Assembly (NCBI GenBank): GCA_023430545.1
Contig: JAEZAF010000132.1
Span: 1-21,768, forward strand
Source of the DNA: Chloroflexota bacterium
Lineage (GTDB): Bacteria > Chloroflexota > Anaerolineae > Aggregatilineales > Phototrophicaceae
Direction: 5' to 3'
Length of the DNA: 21,768 nt
Positions 15,381-21,768 of this stretch are shown piece after piece; within the stretch, counting starts at the first letter, position 1, and every line of letters starts with the position of its first letter. Position numbers and translations under genes: made by a program. The notes beneath the pieces were generated by a model. That model worked only from the letters and a program-made list of their open reading frames with translations, did no database searches and had not been told where the DNA came from.

Positions 15381-16709
15381 ATGGCTATTCCAAAGGATTT
15401 TCTGTGGGGAACCGCGACCGCCAGCTATCAGATCGAGGGCGGCGGCCTGACCGAAGGACGCGGCGAGTCGATCTGGGATCGCTTTTCGCATACCCCAGGC
15501 AAAGTGAAAAACGGCGATACCGGCGATGTCGCCTGTGATCATCTGCATCGTTATAAGGAAGATGTGGCGCTGATGTCGGACATCGGCATCAATGCCTATC
15601 GCTTTTCAATTGCATGGCCGCGTGTCATCCCGCAGGGGACCGGCGCGACCAACGAGGCTGGCCTCGATTTCTACGACCGGCTGGTGGATGAACTGCTGGC
15701 ACACAAGATCCAGCCGTATGCCACGCTCTATCACTGGGACTTACCGCAGGCACTTCAGGATCAGGGGGGATGGGCCAACCCTGACAGCCCGAAGTGGTTC
15801 GCCGAATACACCGAGCTGATCACCCGCCGTCTTGGTGACCGCATCAGGAGCTGGATTACGCTCAACGAGCCGTGGTGTGTCTCCATTCTGGGCAATCTGT
15901 GGGGCGTTCATGCCCCCGGCATTCGGGACGCCTCGACCGCCTTCATGGTGGCACATCAGTTGAACCTCGCGCACGGTGAGGCCATGCGCATCATCCGCAC
16001 CAACTGCCCCGGTGTCCCCGCTGGTACCACGCTCAACCTGACCCCCGGCACGGCGAAAAGCGACTCCGCTGCCGATCAGGAAGCCCTGCGCATCTATGAT
16101 GGTATGACTAACCGCTGGTTCCTCGATCCGGTGTTTAAGGGTGAGTATCCGGAAGATATGTTCGCACCGCTGGCCTCTGCGCTGGAAGGCATCGACCTCG
16201 ATGAGGTCAAATCCGCCGCCGAGCCGATGGACTTCCTCGGCATCAACTACTACACGCGCAGCATCGTCCAGTGGGATGATTCATCCCCGCTGCGTTTCTC
16301 GCCGGTCAGATCACAGGATGCACAGTTCACCGCGATGGACTGGGAAATCTACCCGGAAGGCCTGACCAATCTGCTGACCCGCGTCAGCCGTGAATATCAG
16401 CCAAATGAGATCTACATCACCGAAAATGGCGCGGCCTTCGATGATCCTGCCCCGGAAAACGGTGTCGTCCACGATCCGCAGCGCGTGGAGTATCTGCGTC
16501 AGCACTTCAAGGCCGTCGATGCCGCCATCGAGCAGGGCGCGCCGGTCAAGGGCTACTTCGTCTGGAGCTTCATGGACAACTTCGAATGGGCGGAAGGCTA
16601 TGACAAGCGCTTCGGCATCGTCCATGTGAATTATGAGACCCAGGAACGCACGCCGAAGGACAGCGCCCTCTATCTGAAGCAGGTCATCCAGACCGGCGAA
16701 GTCGATTAA
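15381..16709 (+). CDS. GH1 beta-glucosidase
   Basis: A 442-residue family 1 glycosidase of normal length (about 440-450) and with no signal peptide. It opens PKDFLWGTATASYQIEG, the GH1 N-terminal signature. The acid/base is E163 in TLNEPW and the nucleophile is E348 in YITENG. W- and E-rich aglycone/glycone motifs follow (FVWSFMDNFEWAEGY, RFGIVHVNYETQERTPKDS). It should hydrolyse beta-glucosides or cello-oligosaccharides in the cytoplasm, matching the transporter and CebR-type operator upstream. The start is ATG 15381; a GTG at 15354 would add nine residues not expected for the family. A transcription terminator lies just upstream, so it needs its own promoter or read-through. Confidence 0.95.
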   Translation: MAIPKDFLWGTATASYQIEGGGLTEGRGESIWDRFSHTPGKVKNGDTGDVACDHLHRYKEDVALMSDIGINAYRFSIAWPRVIPQGTGATNEAGLDFYDRLVDELLAHKIQPYATLYHWDLPQALQDQGGWANPDSPKWFAEYTELITRRLGDRIRSWITLNEPWCVSILGNLWGVHAPGIRDASTAFMVAHQLNLAHGEAMRIIRTNCPGVPAGTTLNLTPGTAKSDSAADQEALRIYDGMTNRWFLDPVFKGEYPEDMFAPLASALEGIDLDEVKSAAEPMDFLGINYYTRSIVQWDDSSPLRFSPVRSQDAQFTAMDWEIYPEGLTNLLTRVSREYQPNEIYITENGAAFDDPAPENGVVHDPQRVEYLRQHFKAVDAAIEQGAPVKGYFVWSFMDNFEWAEGYDKRFGIVHVNYETQERTPKDSALYLKQVIQTGEVD

Positions 16710-16747
16710 AGCGCGCCTGACGCTTTTCATCAGTGACATGATTGCGG

Positions 16748-16787
16748 GGGACGGCCGGTGATGAAACCAGCATCGCCGTGCCGTCCC
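16748..16787 (+). terminator. Long hairpin after the beta-glucosidase
   Basis: GGGACGGC (16748-16755) pairs with GCCGTCCC (16780-16787). A further 8 bp with one G-T pair and a one-base bulge (16756-16763 with 16771-16778) continue the stem to a 7-nt loop. No T tract follows, so it may be a factor-dependent terminator or mRNA-end stabiliser. Confidence 0.55.
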
Positions 16788-16939
16788 ACCTGCCTATCTT
16801 AGAGGCTGGATTGTTCCCCATATGTGCTTTGAGTACAGGGCACGCGCCTTATATCCTCACACCCCGATTTTGAGCTACAATACCACCCTTCAGCGTATAA
16901 CATCGTATCGCCCTTACATCAGACAGAAGGAAAAGGCTC

Positions 16940-18748
16940 ATGGTCACATCACAGGCGGCAGTCCCACCGCGCAGCCAGATCGCGAAAGAACACACCTGGA
17001 ATGCCGAAAGTGTCTATCCATCGCCCGAAGCGTGGGCCGAGGAACTCAAAGCGGTCTCCGATGCGCTGCCGACACTCACACCTTTTCAGGGCAATCTGAA
17101 CAGCGCCGCCGCACTGGCCGACTGGCTGGAGACATCCGAGGGGCTGGTGCGCCGGATGTACAACCTCGTTTTCTACGCCCGTATGTCGCAGGCGGTCGAG
17201 ACGTCCAATCAGGCTGCGGGCAGTATGTCCGGGCAGGCGATGTCATTCGCCAGCCGTTTGGGGGCGTCGCTGGCCTTCGCCCAGCCGGAGATCCTCGCAT
17301 TAGGCGAATCGACGGTCATGGAGTGGGTGCGCAGTGAACCGCGCCTCAGCGCTTACGAGCACTATTTCAGCGACCTCTTCCGGCAGCAGCAGCATGTACG
17401 TTCCGGTGAAGTCGAAGAGGTGCTGGCGATGGCCGGTGAACCCTTCTCGCAGATCGACAACACCGAAGAGATGCTGACCGCCGCCGATCTGAAGTTCGGC
17501 AAGGTGACGACCAGCAGCGGTGAGCAGATCGAGCTGTCGCAGGGCAATATCGACACCTTCATGGAAGAACCGGACCGTGAAGCGCGCCGAACAGCTTGGG
17601 AAGCCTATCAGGATGGCTATCTGGCGATGAAGAACACGCTCGCCAGCAACTATCTGGCGTCGGTCAAACGTGATGTCTTCTACGCCCGCACCCGCCGCTA
17701 TGCGTCCTCGCTGGAAGCCGCATTGTTTACGGATAACATCCCGACCGAAGTCTATTACAACCTGATTGAGACGTATAAGAAGCATATCCCGACATGGCAC
17801 AGATACTGGGCGGTTCGTCGCAAGGCGCTCGGCGTCGAGACGCTGCACCCGTATGACATCTGGGCACCGCTGACCGAGCAGAAGCCGGTGGTCTCGTATG
17901 AGCAGGCCGTGGACTGGATCTGCGAGGGGATGGGGCCGCTGGGCGATGAGTATGTCAGTGCGCTGCGTCAGGGCTGCCTACAGGATCGCTGGGTGGATAT
18001 TTATCCCAATCAGGCCAAGACCTCCGGCGCGTTTTCCTACGGCACTTACGATACCTATCCGTTCATCCTGATGAGCTACGACAACGGCCTGAGCGCGATG
18101 AGTACACTGGCGCATGAACTCGGCCACTCGATGCACTCATATTACACACAGCACAATCAGCCGTTCGCTTACAGCGACTATCCGCTGTTCCTGGCGGAAG
18201 TCGCGTCGAACTTCAATCAGGCGATGGTCCGGGCCAACCTGTTTAAGACCAACGATGACCCGAACTTCCAGATCGCTGTGATCGAAGAGGCGATGAACAA
18301 TATCCACCGTTACTTCTTCATCATGCCGACACTGTCGCGCTTCGAGCTGGAAGTCCATGAACGGATCGAGCGTGGGGAAGGTGTCACCGCTGACGATATG
18401 ATCGAGCTGATGGCCGATCTCTTCAGCGAGGGCTACGGCAGTGAGATGCATGTAGACCGCGAGCGTGTCGGCATCACGTGGGCGCAGTTCGGCCACCTGT
18501 ACCGCAACTTCTACGTCTTCCAGTACGCCACCGGGATTTCCGCCGCGCACGCGCTGGCCGGTCGCATTCTGAACGGTACTCCCGGCGCTGCCGATCGCTA
18601 TCTGAAGTTCCTGAGCGCGGGCAGTTCGGTCTACGCGGCGAACACGCTGGAGATGGCCGGGGTGGATATGCGCACACCGGAAGCCGTCGAGCAGACCTTC
18701 GCTGTGCTGGCGGATTATGTCGATCGTCTGGCCGATCTCACAGCCTGA
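16940..18748 (+). CDS. pepF: Oligoendopeptidase F (M3B metallopeptidase), copy 1
   Basis: A 602-residue M3-family zinc endopeptidase that hydrolyses short peptides in the cytoplasm; no signal peptide. The catalytic motif is HELGH (H392, E393, H396), with third zinc ligand E420 in FLAEVAS, giving the family's HExxH plus Glu about 25 residues later. The N-terminal helical lobe (1-200) and the FSYGTYDTYPFILMSY strand region before the motif fit PepF of about 600 residues. SD GAAGGA (16926-16931) is 8 nt before the ATG. A near-identical copy starts 35 bp after its stop, and the two are probably cotranscribed. Upstream (16788-16925) a TACAAT at 16876-16881 could be a -10, without a clear -35. Confidence 0.95.
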   Translation: MVTSQAAVPPRSQIAKEHTWNAESVYPSPEAWAEELKAVSDALPTLTPFQGNLNSAAALADWLETSEGLVRRMYNLVFYARMSQAVETSNQAAGSMSGQAMSFASRLGASLAFAQPEILALGESTVMEWVRSEPRLSAYEHYFSDLFRQQQHVRSGEVEEVLAMAGEPFSQIDNTEEMLTAADLKFGKVTTSSGEQIELSQGNIDTFMEEPDREARRTAWEAYQDGYLAMKNTLASNYLASVKRDVFYARTRRYASSLEAALFTDNIPTEVYYNLIETYKKHIPTWHRYWAVRRKALGVETLHPYDIWAPLTEQKPVVSYEQAVDWICEGMGPLGDEYVSALRQGCLQDRWVDIYPNQAKTSGAFSYGTYDTYPFILMSYDNGLSAMSTLAHELGHSMHSYYTQHNQPFAYSDYPLFLAEVASNFNQAMVRANLFKTNDDPNFQIAVIEEAMNNIHRYFFIMPTLSRFELEVHERIERGEGVTADDMIELMADLFSEGYGSEMHVDRERVGITWAQFGHLYRNFYVFQYATGISAAHALAGRILNGTPGAADRYLKFLSAGSSVYAANTLEMAGVDMRTPEAVEQTFAVLADYVDRLADLTA

Positions 18749-18750
18749 TC
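18665..18750 (+). repeat. 86-nt exact repeat, copy 1 (end of first pepF)
   Basis: This stretch covers the last 28 codons including the stop and two bases beyond, and is identical to 20509-20594. Identity stops at both borders. Such an exact block in paralogues that otherwise differ at about a fifth of residues suggests local gene conversion or strong recombination between the copies. Confidence 0.9.
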
Positions 18751-18783
18751 TGACATATCTGTATAAACGATGAAGGCAGGCAC

Positions 18784-20592
18784 ATGGTCACATCTCAGGC
18801 GGAAATCCCGCTGCGCAGCCAGATCCCCAGGGAATACACCTGGAACGCTGAAAGTGTGTTCGCATCCGATGAAGACTGGGCGGCGGAGCTTGCCTCTGTT
18901 TCCGATGCGTTGACGGTACTTCCTACCTATCAGGGAAACCTCAACAAGGCCCAGGTGCTTGCTGACTGGCTGGAAACCTCGAATTCGCTGGCACAGCGGA
19001 TAGGGGTCCTGTCATTTTATGCACGCATGACACAGATGATCGATCTTACCAGTCAGACTGCGGTCGGGATGGTAGGCCAGTCTGCGGCGCTGGACAGCCG
19101 CTTCAGTGCATTGACGGCTTTCGCCCAGCCGGAGATCCTCGCACTGGGCGAAGCGACAGTCATGGACTGGGTGCGCAGCGAACCGCGCCTGAGTATTTAC
19201 AAACATTACTTCAGCGATCTCTTCCGCCAGCAGCCACATGTACGCTCTGCTGAGGTTGAAGCGATTCTCGCGCTGGCGGATGAGCCTTTCGCACAGGTTG
19301 ATGCCACTGAAGTACTGCTGGTCAATACCGATCTGAAGTTCGGCAAAGTGACGACCAGCAGCGGTGAGCAGATCGGGCTGTCTCAGCGCAATATCGATGC
19401 ACTGCTGGAAAGTCAGGATCGTGAAACACGTCGCACGGCGTGGGAAGCCTATCAGGATGGCTATCTGGCGATGAAAAACACCCTCGCCAGCAACTATCTG
19501 GCGTCGGTCAAGCGTGATGTCTTCTACGCCCGTGCCCGCCGTTATGCCTCATCGCTGGAAGCCGCGCTGTCCGTTGATAACATCCCGACCGAGGTCTATT
19601 ACAACCTGATCGCGACCTACAGGAAGCATATCCCAACGTGGCACAGATACTGGGCGGTGCGCCGCAGGGCACTCGGCGTCGAGACCCTGCACCCGTATGA
19701 CATTTGGGCACCACTGACCGATCAGAAGCCGGTGGTATCGTATGAGCAGGCCGTGGACTGGATCTGCGAGGGGATGGGACCGCTGGGTGACGAGTATGTC
19801 AGCGTGCTGCGTCAGGGCTGCTTACAGGATCGCTGGATTGATGTGTACCCTGCTCAGGGTAAAGGGGCGCGTGGGTTCTCTTATGGAAGCTACGGCACGC
19901 ATCCCTTCATGATGATGAACTATGACAACAGCCTGAGCGTGATGAGTATGCTGAGCCACGAACTGGGCCACTCGATGCATTCGTACTATACATGGCGCGA
20001 TCAGCCGTTCGTCTACAGCGATTACTCGCTGTTTCTGGCGGAGGTCGCGTCGAACTTCAATCAGGTGATGGTGCGTTCGCATCTGTTCAAAACCAACGCT
20101 GATCTGAGTTTTCAGCTTGCCGTGATCGAAGAGGCGATGAACAACCTTCATCGTTACTTCTTCATCATGCCGACACTGTCACGCTTCGAGCTTGAAATCC
20201 ACGAACGGGTGGAGCGTGGGGAAGGAGTCGCCGCTGATGATATGATCGAACTCATGGCCGATCTCTTCAACGAGGGCTACGGCAGTGAGATGCATGTGGA
20301 CCGTGAGCGTGTCGGTATCACGTGGGCGCAGTTCATCCACCTGTATCGTAACTTCTACGTCTACAAGTATGCGACTGGCATTGCCGCCGCGCACGCACTG
20401 GCCGGTCGCATTCTGGAAGGCACGCCCGGCGCTGCGGACCGCTATCTGAAGTTCCTGAGCACCGGCAGTTCTGTCTATCCGGCGGAGGCGCTGGAGAGGG
20501 CTGGAGTAGATATGCGCACACCGGAAGCCGTCGAGCAGACCTTCGCTGTGCTGGCGGATTATGTCGATCGTCTGGCCGATCTCACAGCCTGA
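18784..20592 (+). CDS. pepF: Oligoendopeptidase F (M3B metallopeptidase), copy 2
   Basis: A 602-residue paralogue of the preceding gene, aligning without a gap. By hand alignment 474 of 602 residues match (about 79%): 59% in residues 1-100, 87% in 201-300 and about 90% over the last 102. The zinc site is intact (H392, E393, H396, E420; HELGHSMHSYY). Differences cluster in the N-terminal lobe and just before the catalytic helix (TSGAFSYGTYDTY versus GARGFSYGSYGTH), so peptide preference rather than chemistry may differ. An SD-like AAGG at 18773-18776 precedes the ATG, and the first eleven bases of both genes are identical. It converges on the minus-strand SIS gene. Confidence 0.95.
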   Translation: MVTSQAEIPLRSQIPREYTWNAESVFASDEDWAAELASVSDALTVLPTYQGNLNKAQVLADWLETSNSLAQRIGVLSFYARMTQMIDLTSQTAVGMVGQSAALDSRFSALTAFAQPEILALGEATVMDWVRSEPRLSIYKHYFSDLFRQQPHVRSAEVEAILALADEPFAQVDATEVLLVNTDLKFGKVTTSSGEQIGLSQRNIDALLESQDRETRRTAWEAYQDGYLAMKNTLASNYLASVKRDVFYARARRYASSLEAALSVDNIPTEVYYNLIATYRKHIPTWHRYWAVRRRALGVETLHPYDIWAPLTDQKPVVSYEQAVDWICEGMGPLGDEYVSVLRQGCLQDRWIDVYPAQGKGARGFSYGSYGTHPFMMMNYDNSLSVMSMLSHELGHSMHSYYTWRDQPFVYSDYSLFLAEVASNFNQVMVRSHLFKTNADLSFQLAVIEEAMNNLHRYFFIMPTLSRFELEIHERVERGEGVAADDMIELMADLFNEGYGSEMHVDRERVGITWAQFIHLYRNFYVYKYATGIAAAHALAGRILEGTPGAADRYLKFLSTGSSVYPAEALERAGVDMRTPEAVEQTFAVLADYVDRLADLTA

Positions 20593-20594
20593 TC
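20509..20594 (+). repeat. 86-nt exact repeat, copy 2 (end of second pepF)
   Basis: Identical to 18665-18750, running from codon about 576 through the stop and two bases further. It marks the most recently homogenised part of the tandem pepF pair. Confidence 0.9.
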
Positions 20595-20631
20595 GGGTAT
20601 TTTTCAGGGCCGGAAGAATCCAGCCCTTACG

Positions 20632-20650
20632 GTTATGCGCGGTGCATAAC
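20632..20650. other. Short hairpin in the convergent intergenic region
   Basis: GTTATGC (20632-20638) is inverted at GCATAAC (20644-20650) around a 5-nt loop, 40 nt past the pepF copy 2 stop. With the larger hairpin at 20662-20698 it may help end transcription of the pepF pair. Confidence 0.4.
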
Positions 20651-20661
20651 GGTGCTTTAAG

Positions 20662-20698
20662 TCCCCTCTCCATGCAAACGTGTTTGCCAGAGAGGGGA
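20662..20698. terminator. Bidirectional hairpin between converging genes, repeat-like
   Basis: TCCCCTCTC (20662-20670) pairs with GAGAGGGGA (20690-20698), and an inner perfect stem GCAAAC/GTTTGC (20674-20679 with 20682-20687) caps it. It sits between two converging genes and could terminate both. The arrangement (C-rich arm, GCAAAc-gTTTGC core, then CC-AGAG-GGGG) echoes the right half of the element at 131-280, so it may belong to the same dispersed repeat class. Confidence 0.6.
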
Positions 20699-20726
20699 TT
20701 GAGAGGTGAGGTTAAAACCGCAGCCC

Positions 20727-21768
20727 TTACCGTGTGACCGTGACTTTCGTCAGCCCACGCGGCTGATCGACGTTGTGGCCTTTTGCCATTGCCAGATACA
20801 TGGCGAACATCTGGCCGGGGATCACCGCCGGAATCGGGCTGATCCATTCCGGCATCTGTGGGATGAGGATGCGCTGATGCGCGGTCGCAAAGGCCGACTC
20901 GTCGTTCGAGATCACCAGCGCTTCCGCCTGACGTTCGTGCAGCTTTTGCAGGGCTTCACGCATCACACCGAGTGTCTTCCCCTCTGGTGCGACCACCACG
21001 ACCGGGAATCCGGGCTGTACCTGTGCGATTGGCCCGTGCAGGAAGTCGGCTTCGCTGTAGCCATGCCCGGTGACATAGCACAGCTCCTTGACCTTCAGGC
21101 TGATCTCGAAGGCCGTGCAGTAGTTGAAGCCGCGTCCGATCGACGCAAACGAGCTGATATAGCGATAGCGCTCGGTCCAGTTTTCGATGCTGGAACTCAT
21201 CGACAGCGTTTCAGAGACCAGATCGGGCAGTGTCTGAAGGGTCTGGTGTAACTCATCGTCATCGGCCAGCGCCGCCACCAGCATCGCGACCGCCGCCAGT
21301 TCAGCCGTATAGGTCTTGGTCGCCGCCACGCTGATCTCGCGTTCGGCATGGAGCGGGATGTGATGATGTGCCGTCTGTGCCAGCAGTGAATCGGCGTCGT
21401 TGGTAATGCTCAGCGTCAGCGCGCCCTGTGCTTTGGCGTCTGCCAGCACCTGATTGACATCCGCAGCCCGTCCTGACTGTGAGATGCCGATCACCAGTGC
21501 CCGCGACAGATTAGGGGCGACTTCATACAGTGTGTGAATCGATGGCGACGCCAGCCCCACCGCCAGCCGACAGTAGATGCCCATCAGATACTGGGCATAC
21601 CGGGCGGCATTATCCGAGGTGCCGCGTGCCGCGATATAGACATAGACAGGGTCAAAGGCGCGGATTGCGTCGGCAATCTGCTTCACATGACCGGTTTCCA
21701 GATCCAGTAAACGCTGCAGGACCTCAGGCTGCTGTGCGATTTCATGCTCCAGATGTGTGTTTTGGTAC
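20727..21768 (-). CDS. SIS-domain sugar-phosphate isomerase/deaminase, GlmS-C/NagB-II-like (5' end outside window)
   Basis: The reading frame stays open from the stop TAA at 20727-20729 to the window edge, about 346 residues, and the start lies beyond. A GTG at 21686 is in frame, but upstream residues (HLEHEIAQQPEVLQRLLDLE) continue the usual N-terminal helix of the family, so the gene starts farther out. Two SIS domains are seen: IAARGTSDNAARYAQYL with VIGISQSGRAADV and ISVAATKTYTAELA, then GRGFNYCTAFEISLKVKE. Residues matching the GlmS isomerase site are kept: KE in SLKVKELCY, His in FLHGP, and the C-terminal Lys in QPRGLTKVTVT. No glutaminase domain appears in the visible part, which fits a glucosamine-6-phosphate deaminase of the NagB-II type or a related ketose/aldose isomerase. 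Confidence 0.88.
   Translation of the reverse strand, partial: YQNTHLEHEIAQQPEVLQRLLDLETGHVKQIADAIRAFDPVYVYIAARGTSDNAARYAQYLMGIYCRLAVGLASPSIHTLYEVAPNLSRALVIGISQSGRAADVNQVLADAKAQGALTLSITNDADSLLAQTAHHHIPLHAEREISVAATKTYTAELAAVAMLVAALADDDELHQTLQTLPDLVSETLSMSSSIENWTERYRYISSFASIGRGFNYCTAFEISLKVKELCYVTGHGYSEADFLHGPIAQVQPGFPVVVVAPEGKTLGVMREALQKLHERQAEALVISNDESAFATAHQRILIPQMPEWISPIPAVIPGQMFAMYLAMAKGHNVDQPRGLTKVTVTR

Noticed and set aside
16870..16901. TTGAGC with TATAAC as promoter of the first pepF
   Set aside because: The spacing is 20 bp, outside the sigma70 range. TACAAT at 16876 fits a -10 better but lacks a -35, so no promoter is called.
1..21768. CRISPR array, tRNA, rRNA, insertion sequence or phage gene
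   Set aside because: I saw no regularly spaced repeats, no tRNA-like cloverleaf with CCA or T-loop consensus, no rRNA-like sequence, and no transposase, integrase or structural phage motifs in any frame.

Overview
The window looks like chromosomal DNA of a free-living, heterotrophic bacterium, most probably a member of the Chloroflexota (Anaerolineae-like). This is inferred from four things: a giant TIR/STAND/WD40/SH3b receptor-like protein, a carbohydrate ABC transporter whose MalG-type permease carries a large extra loop, tandem oligoendopeptidase F genes, and C-rich palindromic intergenic elements. No rRNA or other marker confirms the phylum. The DNA is moderately GC-rich and densely coded. 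Every gene is on the + strand except the last.

Layout. 1-612 has no credible gene; it holds a nested inverted-repeat element (131-280) and the leader of the first gene. 613-5148 encodes a 1511-residue protein in the order TIR, nSTAND1 NTPase, membrane helix, coiled coil, 14 WD40 repeats, SH3b. 5227-6318 is a PLP enzyme of the D-threonine aldolase / D-serine dehydratase family, closed by a long hairpin. 6442-6508 is a compact control region: a sigma70-like promoter, a perfect palindrome containing the 14-bp CebR/CelR-type operator, and a second palindrome one helical turn away. It heads an apparent operon: LacI-family repressor (6543), secreted sugar-binding protein (7655), two permeases (9237, 10205) and a GH5-like hydrolase (11311). 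Three further units follow, separated by strong hairpins: a secreted clan GH-A-like glycosidase (12607), a PIG-V-like membrane mannosyltransferase (13990) and a GH1 beta-glucosidase (15381). 16940-20592 holds two oligoendopeptidase F genes duplicated in tandem. The minus-strand SIS-domain sugar-phosphate isomerase/deaminase (20727 onward) converges on them and runs off the right edge.

How it fits together. The region 6.4-16.7 kb reads as an oligosaccharide (probably beta-glucoside or cello-oligosaccharide) utilisation locus. A secreted glycosidase would trim polymers, the binding protein and permeases would import oligomers, and the cytoplasmic GH5-like and GH1 enzymes would release monosaccharides, with the LacI protein as substrate-sensing autorepressor. 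The gene order resembles the actinobacterial cebR-cebEFG-bglC cluster. As there, no transporter ATPase is encoded locally, so a shared MsiK/MalK-type ATPase must be elsewhere. The SIS enzyme could feed amino sugars into glycolysis. The TIR/STAND protein is the most unusual gene; the sequence suggests a transmembrane receptor with the WD40/SH3b half outside and the TIR effector inside.
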